DNA of 64,000 nucleotides. Origin: Rotaria socialis. Taxonomy: Eukaryota > Rotifera > Eurotatoria > Philodinida > Philodinidae. Shown here piece after piece: positions 35,150-45,750 of this stretch (position 1 is its first letter; every line of letters starts with the position of its first letter). The position numbers and the translations under genes are program-made. The stretch spans positions 1 through 64,000 of the forward strand of contig CAJNYU010003845.1 in assembly GCA_905331475.1 (NCBI GenBank), written 5' to 3'. The notes under the pieces were generated by a model, which ran no database searches, was not told the DNA's origin, and was given only the letters and a program-made list of their open reading frames with translations.

Positions 35150-36408
35150 TCTATTAGATTGAGGGAATGAATGACATTCTAATGGCGATGATAAAGATCA
35201 AGTTGAATAAATAACGATAGTTGAGGATTATGAAAAAGACAATAATGAATACAAAAATGATTTTGTAGTTTCGCCTCTATTCGTTAATGACACATAGATT
35301 AATTCATCGATCTTTAACGACAAAAATCAGCGACTATTAGTAAGTATCGTTGTTGAATACTACGAGAATTATTCATTCTGATGAAATTTTGGTGTTGAAC
35401 AAACAAAATCGTCTATCCGATTACACGAAAACTAGGGATTTCTTTTAATTTTTAAGTATATTTTCTTAATTTTTGTTATCAAGGGGTGGGTGTGAGTGAT
35501 TAATTGAAAAAGCATCCAAATATACCCACACTCACACCCTCAAAACAGTTATCACGAAATAAAACTAAAAGGTTTTGTGTCCTACCACTTAATATATGCG
35601 ATTTCTATTTATATGTAGAGTGCTTGAGTTTAGCCACACATCAAAGAACACACAATGAAGAAACCTTATTTTTGTTCGGTGGAAATTGGCATCAGAGATA
35701 TTTTTCTTTTCTTTCCTTGTCACATTCTCTTCCCATGCTGTGTTTTTGTATTTATCCCAATTGTTGTTTTCTTTTCAAAGGAACCAAGTTCTTACAAAGA
35801 AATGACACAAAGAGTAATCTTCATTTTCAATTCTTATATTTTTTTGTTGGGATAGAAATGAATGTCAGAGGTTTCTTTCCTTTCTCTTGTCATTTATTTT
35901 AGGTTTTCACCCAAGTAATCGCTCTCTCTATTAATAAATGTCTTGCGATTCGTCATTTTTTGTTTAGAAATCTTTTAGATATTTCTCGAATGGTAAACAA
36001 TAATTATCAAGGAAAGAGGGGTGGCAGAATTCTCCCAAGAACAACCACCAGAATTCTGTAAGAATAATACCTACATGACTTAAAGGCGTAATGAACACTA
36101 TCAACAGAGAATTCTGTTTCCCTTACTGAATTCTGTGTTACTGTATACACACACTATCTTGGGTCGAAGGCAGAATTCTAAACAGAATTGATCATTTACC
36201 AGCAGAATTTTGTGAGAATTCTGTTTCTCATAAAATGTTTTTTACTAGTTTCAGTACATGAAATAAGAAATAAAAAGACATCAATGGAACTGTTATAGTT
36301 GCAGTTGTAGAGCTACTTGTTTGTTGAAACTGTTGTAACAGTACTAAGTGTTGAAGAGGTAGTACTAGTTGCTGTACTCGCGGTCAAATTTGTGGTATTC
36401 ATCGTTGA
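35150..36408. other. Intergenic: telomere-like inverted pair and AGAATTCT cluster
   Basis: GGGTGTGAGTG at 35488 and CACTCACACCC at 35528 form an inverted pair about 30 bp apart. Between 36025 and 36225 the palindrome AGAATTCT and near variants occur about eight times. The cluster begins GGGGTGGCAGAATTCTC, so it may be another TAGGGGTGG-type MITE, but I could not define its right end. No gene is visible. Confidence 0.45.
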
Positions 36409-37220
36409 TCAACTGAACATCGTACCACTGTTTATTTTGCTAGTCAGTGATGCATTTGATTTGTTCTCGACTACAAAAATTCATTCAATGATATATTTTA
36501 GACTGAATTAAAACTTATATAGTTTTCAATATTCAAAATTCAATAAAAATCGAATTTTGCTTTTGCGATGTAGGCAGTTCGACCGGTGCAGAAAATGTAA
36601 TCAATAGTCTTACGTACTGATGCCATGCTCACGATGAATTTTTTTCCTTTTTACTTATAGCGTAAATAGAAGGAAATTAAATACAGCAAAATAACAAATT
36701 ATTGGCGGAGGTTTAATATGGCTTTTTCTCTATCAAAGTATATTGTATGTATGCTTAGGGATGACTAATCATAGATATTACAACTATTCAAATATGTTGT
36801 CTGCGCTGCACAGCACGAGAGAAATTCAGTAAATACAAACAAAATAAAAGACACTCACCTTGTATAAGAAGAAGTATAATGGCAGCTATTCCAGTCAATA
36901 CAAGAATCAGTATCACCAAGGTGATTAACGTAAAACAACTGCGTCAGAATAGATTTCTTAAAGGCAAAATGAGTTAATTTAATTTCTGTCCATTTATGCA
37001 ACTTCTATTATGTGAATTTTTCAGTTTGCATGAATTGCTTATGCTACACCTAGAGTGTATGTGTTTGAAATAGTTAGATTTTATGATCAATTTCAAAATA
37101 ATTGTTTTCAAGTAAAAGCTTAAGCAAACTTATAACTCACCGGCTCTCATGTAGTGTATCGTGTCGCGACTTGCCTATTTCTATGGTTGAATCTTTAATT
37201 TGCGAATGTTCTTCGTCCAT
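36409..37220 (-). CDS. Small single-pass membrane protein, possibly the 5' end of a larger gene
   Basis: Three exons join in frame: 37220-37141, 36938-36859 and 36470-36409, giving 73 residues. The first 27 are polar and cytosolic-type (MDEEHSQIKDSTIEIGKSRH...), followed by a strong transmembrane helix (TLITLVILILVLTGIAAIIL). A short luminal tail with an Asn-linked glycosylation site (NKSNAS) ends it. In a neighbouring frame just past the stop, a Thr/Ser-rich stretch (STATSTTSSTLSTVTTVST) is encoded. That order (short cytosolic tail, membrane helix, Thr-rich stalk) is common at the start of bdelloid surface proteins with NHL or similar ectodomains. This may therefore be a frameshifted or truncated relic. 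Introns are 202 and 388 nt. Confidence 0.5.
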
Positions 37221-37668
37221 TAGAATTCCTGATGCCTACCAATTAAGACATGGATTAGTATACATTTTAAGTTCTAGATAATTACAAATCGATGCAGCAG
37301 AAGAATGAAAGATCTTGACATGACTGCTCGATTGCAGATCTCCTGCTGAATTCTATCATATGACTTTCGGTCGATAAGGTAACGGTGAGATTTTTGACAA
37401 CTGCATGACTCTAGCTTGTAGCTTGTTATAGGCTGAAAAGAAATAGAACGACTGTCATTCCTATGAAAGTGCACTATGTATATATACTACTTCGATGATT
37501 TTGTCCTTAAATCGCTTGTTCATGACCTCATAACAAGAAATGAAGCATTATATTTTTCCAATCAAATTGAGTCTTCTGTCTGATTCTTTGACAAAGCAAA
37601 ACGAAACAAAAAAAAAAGAAAGTTGATGACACTAAATTATGCCAGGTGCCTGGAATTCCGAATACAGG

Positions 37669-38694
37669 TAGGCATGCACCGAGCCCGAACTACCCGGGTT
37701 CGGTCATACCCGGATTCGACCATACCCGGATTCGACCATACCCGGATTCGGCCATACCCGGTTACGGTACTACCCGGATTCGGTCATACCCGGTTTCGGT
37801 GCTACCAGGTATTCGGTACTACCCGGGTTTCATCATACCCAGATTCGGTACTGGAATTCGAGGGTCTACTTATTCGTATCCTTCGAAGCATAGAAATGAA
37901 TAACAAATAGTACCTATAGATCGATAATAATAAATGATTTTATTTCAAAGGTTTATGGCCTTTTCCTCAATCTATCATAGATAATCTTATTTATCAGGAA
38001 AGTATACAATTAAATGAGCTTTTATGAATATTTCTATAGGACTCAGCTACAGAAAATTGTCGAATGGTTCTCCTTATTGAAATGATCCTCCTGATAGTCT
38101 AAGTAGGGATGTGAAAATTCGAATACTACCAATATTAATACAATTTAGTATTGGTGATATTGATATCAGTATTATTAGTATTGATATTTTTACTAGGCCG
38201 ATGGAAAAAATCTTACATCTGTATTTCCGGAAAATTTAATAAGGAGAACCATTCGACGATTTCTTGTAGTTGAGTCCAAGATAAATATTAAGAGAAGCTC
38301 ATTTAACTGTATCCGTTCCTGATAAATGAGATTAACTATGATAGGTTGAGCAAGGTAGAGGATCTTTGACATGAATTCATCTTTTATCACCTACTATATA
38401 TATCCATAGGTGCTATTTATTATTCATTTCTATGCTTCGAAGGATACGAATACGTAGACCAGAGAATCCCATACCGAATCTGGATATGATGAAACCCGGG
38501 TATGACCGAAACCGGGTAGTACCGAAACCGGGTATGACCGAAACCGGGTATGACCGAAACCGGGTATGACCGAAACCGGGTGCGACCGAAACCGGGTATG
38601 ACCGAAACCGGGTGCGACCGAATACTGGGTACGACCGAACCCGGGTAGTACTGACCCGAACTACCCGAGTTGTACCCGGTTCGGTGCTTGCCTA
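37669..38694. mobile_element. 1.03-kb foldback hAT-like element with 8-bp target duplication
   Basis: AATACAGG at 37661-37668 and 38695-38702 is a perfect 8-bp target duplication. The ends TAGGCATGCACCGAGCC and the complement TAGGCAAGCACCGAACC are inverted. The left subterminal region repeats CATACCCGGATTCGGC-type units; the right repeats a 16-bp unit GGGTATGACCGAAACC about ten times. The inner parts are also inverted (CGTATCCTTCGAAGCATAGA at 37877 against 38430; CGAATGGTTCTCCTTATT at 38060 against 38240). The entire element is thus one imperfect palindrome with no coding capacity. Confidence 0.9.
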
Positions 38695-38702
38695 AATACA
38701 GG

Positions 38703-39246
38703 TACTGTTTAACGCAAATATCTATTCAGATTGTTTATACAATATATTAGAAACAAAATACAAATACACCGGCAAACATAGAAGTGATTTAATATGGATA
38801 GTACCGCGTATGTCATTTGGCTTATTATTGGGATTCTGAGCCACGCATAGTAATGGTTGCTTGAGAGTGTGGGTGTGAGTAAAGAGATAAGCACAGTCTC
38901 GTAATCTAATAGGTCTCATATTATTGTCGTCTGATGAAGATATGTTTGATAAAAACATTGATTTCTTTCATTGGTTGCCTATTAATCTCCTTTTCTCGAT
39001 TGAAGATTTATTTCATCCTGCTGATGGGATAAAAGCAAATACAGATTAAACTTTATCTGCGCAAATAACAATGTTATATCAATACTATTGACGTCAGAGC
39101 TGTTTAGAAAGAATGATTCAGTACGTACTTAGAAGCTTTCATGTCACTTGCAATTCATTGCTTCTATAAGGAATTTTAGCTGATCATTTTGAAATTATGC
39201 GATTAGACTGGGAGATGATTCTAATTTTATAGATTTACAACGAAGA
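38703..39246. promoter_or_regulatory. Upstream region of the S9 peptidase gene
   Basis: A GTGTGGGTGTGAG tract at 38866-38879 is the only distinctive feature. A promoter is expected here but no motif is clear. Confidence 0.3.
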
Positions 39247-41774
39247 ATGTTAAAATTTTCAATTGTACTATTTCTATTGCTTGTGTTGAAATTCTTTTCC
39301 TATTCTTCGGCACAAGACAAACCCAAATTAACGTTAGATGGATTTTTCAATTATGTTGAATATCCAACCGTGATCTTGTCACCGACGGGTCAACATCTAC
39401 TCATTGAAACTTTGCGACCATCATGGGAGACAAATTCTCATTCGCACGATTTATGGTTATATGATATTCAGCAACAGCAAAAGCGGTTGATTATCGCAGA
39501 CGTTAGCGAGTACTTTGCACCAATATGGTCACCAGATGGTAAATGGGTAGCATTTTTTGTAAACAACAATTCTATCACAAACAATTCTCGACATTCATTT
39601 GAAAAATTAGACACTACTGAGAAACTCATGTATTTCTATTCGGTTACTACAGAGAAACTCATTGCTGTTGAAATCGGAACTGTACAACCATCATTTATCA
39701 CATGGTCCGATGATGATAGAATCCTTTATTTTGTTGCTCAGGCAATGTGGTCAAAAGAAGAAGAAGAAGATGCACATAGAGTAGAATGGAAGAATGTAAT
39801 TAACCATCGACAGATTACACCTGGCGAACATAGTGTGATCTATCGAATAACTATTAATACAAATAATCTACCTCTATTTGCAAATGTCAGTATTGTAGCC
39901 AATGTGTCCTTGACGGTCAACGAACTGTTGTATGTTCCATATCAACAACAGCTTATTTTTACATCACGAGGAAGGTCATATGAAGATTTGGACAATTTTG
40001 AATTATACTCGATTCAATTGAATAGTTCATCATCATCATTATCATCATTATCAAGATTGACCAACATGGAAGGAGTCGAACAAGAACTAAAACTATCAAG
40101 TGATGGTAAACATGTATTCTATCGGTTGTGGGCACTCAGTTCAGGTAAAGTTCAAACTACTCAACGACGACTTTTTTCATTGGATTTAACTACTGGGAAA
40201 GTTGATCGATTGGGGAAAAAATTTTGATGGTGTTATCACACAATGTACAGTTAAATCGGGTGGTGGTGTTCACATCATAGGACAGTTGGGACTCAATGCT
40301 CAAGTTTATACACAAGAGTCAATAGCAGATGACGCGATTCAGCAGCGTGGATGGAACGGAACTTATGAACGTTTTAGTTCGTTATCACATCAATCAGGTG
40401 GCCCAGTTGCATTTGTATTTTCATCATTCGAAAAACCAAAAGAAGTATATTTGGCTGATAGTATCGATCAACTTATGTCAGCTAAAGCGATTACAAACAC
40501 CCAGGTCGTGGACGTACGGCGGGAAACGGCCGGAAAGCACAGGAAAGCGCTGGAAACTGGAAGCAGTATTCCAGTTGGAAGTTACCGGATTTTCTTCCTG
40601 TAGATTCCGATCAACTTTCAGATGTAAAACACAGAAAACTGACCGGAAAACNAACTTCCAGATGTAAAACACAGAAAACTGACCGGAAAACACAGGAAAC
40701 TGACCGGAATCCACAGGAAAAAAATCCGGTAACTTCCAACTGGAATACTGCTTCCAGTTTCCAGTGCTTTCCCATGCTTTCCGGCCAGATACGGTGATTT
40801 TTCCGCATCTTTCCGGCCGGTTCCTCCAGTATCCGTCCTCCGGAATCATTGACCTGGGCAATAATGTATTATTTACACAACACAATTTACCTCAAGTAAA
40901 AGCATACTACTGGAAAAATACAGCAGATAACCAAGTAATAGAAGGTGTTTTACACTATCCACCGGGAAAATCCAATGGAAAGAATTTACCGCTCCTAGTT
41001 CTAATTCATGGCGGTCCGAATGCAGCAAGTCTAAATGAACTTCAAGCCAATTGGAACAACTGGGCTACGATAGCTGCCACTGAAGGTTGGCTCGTTTTAG
41101 AACCTAACTATCGAGGATCAACCGGATACGGTGATAAATTTCTCGGCGAATTTCGCCATCGACTACTGTCATTGCCCGGTGAAGATATTCTAATGGGAGT
41201 TGATCAACTTATAGAAGATGGCATAACCGATTCGAAAAGGCTTGCAGTTGGCGGCTACAGTTATGGTGGTTTTCTAACAAATTGGCTGATTACTCAAACG
41301 ACACGATTCAATGCTGCTTTGTCGGGTGCTGGTAGTACTGAACATGTATCAAGCTGGGGTACAATGGATTTGCCAGTACTTCTCAGTTATTTACATGTAG
41401 GTTTTCCTTGGGAGGTACCAAAAATCTATCAAAAAGAATCATCAATCTATCAGTTGAATAAAGTACGCACACCGACACATATTGTTACGGGCCAGAGTGA
41501 TACACGAGTCGACCCTGATCAAAGTTATATGTTAGAACGTGGCCTTTACTATTTGGGCATGCCCGTGCAATTGTTAGTTTTTCCAAATGAAGGACATGGC
41601 ATTGAGAATGATCCTTGGAATGGTAAAATAAAAGTTCGAGAAGAACTTAAATGGTTACAGAAATACGGGTTAGAGAAGTACGAGAATCAGCCGTTACCAA
41701 ATGAATGCATCACAACAACTAGATCTTTCTTTATTATTGCTGCATCATTCTTTATATTCAATATTATGACTTAG
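39247..41774 (+). pseudogene. Secreted/GPI-type S9 serine peptidase, disrupted by a frameshift and a MITE
   Basis: Family S9 peptidases (acylaminoacyl-peptidase/DPP branch) pair a beta-propeller with an alpha/beta-hydrolase domain. The signal peptide is at residues 1-22 (FSIVLFLLLVLKFFSYSSA), and propeller-like sequence follows (SPDGKWVAFF, DDRILYFVAQ). In the catalytic domain the Ser is in GYSYGG, the Asp in GQSDTRVD and the His in NEGHG. The C-terminus is hydrophobic (FFIIAASFFIFNIMT), compatible with a GPI signal or membrane anchor. Two lesions break the frame: one surplus A in the A6 run at 40216-40221, and a 359-bp MITE at 40500-40858 with a 2-bp duplication. Discounting one A, the MITE and one CA copy gives exactly 722 codons. 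The rest is well preserved, so the lesions are recent, allelic, or partly sequencing error for the A run. Confidence 0.88.
40500..40858. mobile_element. MITE of the CCCAGGTCG family inserted in the S9 peptidase coding sequence
   Basis: CCCAGGTCG and the complement of TTGACCTGGG are the ends; the interior is CCGGAAA/TTTCCGG-rich with the phrase CTTCCAGTTTCCAG inverted. CA flanks both sides (40498-40499 and 40859-40860). A 37-bp internal segment containing TTCCAGATGTAAAACACAGA is tandemly duplicated around a single N at 40652. Confidence 0.88.
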
Positions 41775-41924
41775 TTCTTTTAAATAAAAAGATTTGACAA
41801 TTGACTTTGAAACTAAACTGAATGAATTCAGTCTTGACTTGAGAGACAGGATTACTAGCAATGTTTTTCAGACTTGATCGGGTGTTTGCTGTGTGAACTA
41901 GATGGCTTCAATATCGTCTCATCT

Positions 41925-42650
41925 TCAGCATCCACTAGTTTCTAGATTCGTAACTGTTTTTTGTCTATTATTTAAATCAATAGTCGATCCATCTCTTTGA
42001 TGAATGTGAACCATTAAAATTCGTGTAAAATGAACAAAACATTCTTCAACATTTTCATTTGTTTTTGAACTTGTTTCAACATAGGACAAATTATTTTTTT
42101 TCGCATAAGCTTCAATCATTTCATGCGATATCTTGCGTCTCAATTTCAAATCAGATTTTGTACCAACAAGAAATATAGGTGTTTGTTCACGGCACAATCG
42201 TTGAACATTTTCAAGCCAGTTATTAACATTATGAAAACTTTCTAAATTTATTATATCAAAACAAATGACAATACCATTGGCATTACGATAAAAAGATGAT
42301 AGAGCATATTTGAAACTATCTTGACCACCTAGATCCGATATTACTAATTTGCACCGCGTAGAATCGATTTCTAATGTTCGAATTTGTACATCTATTCATA
42401 AATAAAAATATAGAAAAATATACGAATAGTAATAAATATAAAATAATAACCATAACCGATCGTCGCTACATTGCCTGTTGAAAATGTATTTTGCGCGAAT
42501 CTTTGCAAAATTGTCGTTTTCCTAAAGAATCTAATTGTTCAATACATCTATGAGAAGAAAACTACTATACCCAACACCACTATCACCAACAATTGATATA
42601 TTAAAAACAAAATCAAAATCAACACCAGTTCTATAGTTTGTTGTCATCAT
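41925..42650 (-). CDS. Rab-like small GTPase with a divergent switch II
   Basis: Three exons (42650-42571, 42521-42451, 42391-41925), separated by introns of 49 and 59 nt, give 205 aa. The P-loop GDSGVGKTT is rebuilt across intron 1 and switch I (TIGYDV) across intron 2. The guanine-recognition motif is GTKSDL, where most Rabs have GNKxDL, and the SAK-type motif is ETSSK. The switch II motif reads SDLGGQD rather than the usual WDTAGQE: the catalytic Gln is kept, but Trp, Thr and Ala are replaced. The C-terminus ends in Gly-Cys, offering a single prenylatable cysteine rather than the double-Cys typical of Rabs. By family it should regulate membrane traffic. The subfamily is not clear. The start has two adjacent ATGs; I use the upstream one. 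Confidence 0.85.
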
Positions 42651-42803
42651 CACTACATATACTTTGATAATACTATCAGTTTTTAACTATAGTGAAACGT
42701 TTTTCTTTATATACTTGCCAGGTAGACAATTCATGTTGACTTATATGCTGACGTGGGCAGACAGATAAACCATATGATTCAAAACAATCTTTATTTACAA
42801 ATA

Positions 42804-42935
42804 TACTGTAAAAAGAAGTTCGCAAATTAATAAACAGAAAAGAAAATTTTTGATAGAGTATTAAACAAAAAAAAAGTTTATGATTCTGCAACGAGACACA
42901 AAACCTTTTCTCCGTATATGACTTGGAAACAGGGT
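42804..42935. mobile_element. Partial copy of the CACTGTAAAAAA MITE family
   Basis: TACTGTAAAAAGAAGTTCGC, AATAAACAGAAAAG, TTGATAGAGTATTAAAC and AAAAAGTTTATGATT follow the left half of the element at 10920-11150 in order. The right half is missing or degraded. Confidence 0.6.
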
Positions 42936-43556
42936 TTTTGTTCCGTGTGGGTGTGCGTGTATTGGCATTGATCATTGGAATAGAAAGGGTAGCACCGCAG
43001 CCAAATTGAATTAAAATCTAATTTACAATTTTTTTTATTATGCAGCAAAGCTGTGATCCGAGAAAGATCCTTATAGCATCGGGAATAGAGAAAGATAATA
43101 ATGAGGAAAATGAGAATGAGAAAATGGTGGAGAAAAGATATCAAGTTATAACCCGAAGGCGACATAAGAACAGTAACTGAAACAGCAATTAAAACGAACA
43201 ATGAAGACAATAACAAAAAACAATAACAAAAACAAAAAAGTCCACTGAAAGAGAAAATGCGTTGCAACACATGCAGAGAACAAGAATAGAAATAAGCAAG
43301 TTATCAACATGCGGGGATCAGAATGTCTCAGGGAAGTCTTGGAGAAGTTGGGGTTCTTCCATCTCGAAAAAGGGAATTGAAGAAGAACCAGAGACCGACC
43401 TGAGCCGTGACATGATTTTTCCGATAATTGACGTATGGCTGAAGAAAATCTAATTTACAATTACGTTCATACATAATGAATATTTCATGTTACGTTTTTT
43501 TCGAGAACGTAGACGAGATATTGTATGCTATAAGTTGAAGAAAATAATTTCTTTTT
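42936..43556. other. No gene seen; short telomere-like tract
   Basis: A GTGTGGGTGTGCGTGT tract lies at about 42944-42960. Hydrophobic minus-strand frames at 42878-43270 arise from A-rich plus-strand sequence and lack an ATG; they are not annotated. Confidence 0.35.
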
Positions 43557-44235
43557 CTATATGAAGACTCCCTTTTTAATTTTGAAGAGTTCTTCGATCA
43601 ATCTTACACATGATGCTATACCGTTCATTCCATCGACATTCTTGTCTAAAACATTCAATGCTGGAAATTTTTGCGTGAGAGCCATGATGAATGAATGGTT
43701 AGTTATTCGCGAAGTACAATCAGGATATTGTTGAACAAAATAAGCACATGTTTGTCGTAAAAATACCTGTTGAATAGCTAGGAACGATTCTATAACAAAA
43801 TAATAAAGCAAAAGTCCTAATTCAGATTCAATTTAACTCGAGATTATAAACCCTGAGCGATCAAATCGGAATACGTTGGCAACGATATTACTTCATTATT
43901 TTCGTACTAAAGCAGAAACAATAAAATAAATAGTTGATACAATTTATTAAGAGAAATACATCACTACCAGTAGTATTCTTTTTCGAGATTTTTTCGAAGA
44001 AATACTTGTTGTAACATTTTTAATTTGTCTACTATGTTTGTTGTGCTTTAATATTGATGATATACTCGGATCAAGTAGAACTGAATCTGATGTAATTGAC
44101 ATATCAAAATTCATTTTGAATCCCTTCGGTTGACCAATAATTTGATCATATGATGTAAATTCGAAATAATCAGTAACTTCAAGATCATAAGAGTGTATTC
44201 TATGATGATTTTGATCAAGGTGTCGGTGTGAGGGT
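43557..44235 (-). CDS. Uncharacterised three-exon gene (5' end uncertain)
   Basis: Three exons join in one frame through consensus splice sites: about 44235-43968, 43906-43852 and 43789-43557. I do not recognise the family. Exon 1 encodes a polar segment (EVTDYFEFTSYDQIIGQPKG) and ends in a basic Ser/Lys run (SSKKSRKR) that could be a nuclear localisation signal. Exons 2 and 3 encode a compact, probably helical module (AIQQVFLRQTCAYFVQQYP, NHSFIMALTQKFPALN, ASCVRLIEELFKIKKG). No ATG is evident in exon 1, so at least one upstream exon is likely. The CACACCGACACC tract just upstream belongs to the telomere-like repeats. The consistent splicing argues for a real gene despite the absence of a known domain. 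Confidence 0.5.
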
Positions 44236-45750
44236 CTGGATATGGTTAATGTTATTTTATACAGTCACCCACGCGCTAACTTGATGAAAAGAAATAGTAA
44301 GATGCTCATCGTTTTTTTTTGTACTGGTCACAACTGAAAGGAAAATATAGATCACTTATTTGGTGAACATGCGGTGTACATGAAACAATGTTTTGATGTG
44401 CGAAAATAAGAAGTAGGGAAATTTGAGTTACACTTCATTAACTCAGGTAAACACTTTATGTTAGAAAAAAAGAAAAAATATGTAACACCTACATATACAA
44501 AGTAATATCTCTTGCAGACTGACATTAAAAAGTAAGCATTTTGATATCGGCTGGTAAGTAGTCTTATTCGATCATCGATATTTTTTACATTAGCGATGTG
44601 TTTGATTTTTGCAATATAGCGGTGTAGATAATAACGACAGCAAAAATGAGGAAAGATAAACATGCATTTTTGTGTTTAACATGAAGATATTGAAAAAACT
44701 CAGATAGAAAGTGTTAAAGAGACCCCGTTGTAACTTAACGCAATTCACAAAATAGAAATTTATGTTTCTATTTAACCAATCAACAGCAAATTTCCTATTT
44801 TCGATTCCTAATCTGAATCTTTTCTTTATTATTCTTTTTTTCCTATTTATAGTATACAACCCACATGCACACACCCTCAAGAGAGATATGCAGAGAGAGG
44901 AAAGCAAGAATGAAAAAGAGCGGTTGACATATGTGCATCTCGAGTTGAATTGGATATATAAGAAATACATAACGTATAAAGACGAAACAAGAATGTATAA
45001 GAATGAATAAATAAATAAATAACTTGTTAGAGTACTCTCTAACACCTTCGATAGGGTTTATGAAAATTCAACGTATGATACACCCTTTTAAAGTTGTTCA
45101 GTCATATAAACACTATGATAAACCGTTTTATTTCGTCTTTTGATGGGCAAATAAAAGGATTTATCGCATGCTACTAAACGGTAGAAAAGGATATATCATA
45201 CGTTGCATTTTCATAAACGCTTTAAACGTTTATCATTCGGCGCTTTTTTTATCAGTGTAAACTAGATATTGTGAATATTCGCTAAAATGATAATTAAGAC
45301 ACTTGCCAAGTCTAGCTTATGCCTAAATTAGAATTTCGACAGATGCACCTGGTAAAAGCACACTAATATCACTCGCCTTCCAACGTATTCTTTAAATCTT
45401 CAATTTTCATTTCGTTTGCATTCACTAAGCCTGTTCTTTTCCATTTTAATATGCAACGCCATTCGAAATAATCGAAAAACATCCCTTGCTCTTACTCAAC
45501 CTTTTTTTCTTTTCTTTAATAAAAATAAGTTTGCTAGTACTATAAAAGTTACACAATGAAGTTCTCTGTGCTCGCGCTTTTTTATGGACTGCAAGTATTC
45601 AACAGGCTATGATTTCTTGAAATTTTCCAAGTATTTTTCACATTTTACATTGTAGTCTCATCCATAGTAACAGTACACCTATAAAAAAAGGTAATAGTGA
45701 AATCACTTTTCTTTCACACTTGATTTCACCTTATTTTGTTGATTACCTAG
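44236..45750. other. No firm gene; degraded CACTGTAAAAA-type MITE at about 45045-45257
   Basis: A relative of the 10920 element, with TTTATGAAAATTCAACGTATGATA and its inverted counterpart, ends TCAGTG next to TA at 45257. A possible signal-peptide exon for the next gene starts at ATG 45556 (MKFSVLALFYGLQ, then a GTATTC donor), but I could not connect it in the right phase to the NHL exon at 45751. Confidence 0.45.

Noticed and set aside
37623..37910. Two overlapping plus-strand frames with TRIRSYP repeats
   Set aside because: They are translations of the CCCGGATTCGG tandem units of the foldback hAT-like element.
40500..40858. Possibility that the insertion in the S9 gene is an intron
   Set aside because: It lacks a usable 3' splice site at its right edge, has MITE inverted ends with a CA duplication, and matches MITEs at 16309 and 62608 outside coding DNA.
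42878..43270. 130-codon hydrophobic minus-strand frame resembling a membrane protein
   Set aside because: No ATG, overlaps a telomere-like tract and a MITE fragment; hydrophobicity comes from A-rich plus-strand sequence.
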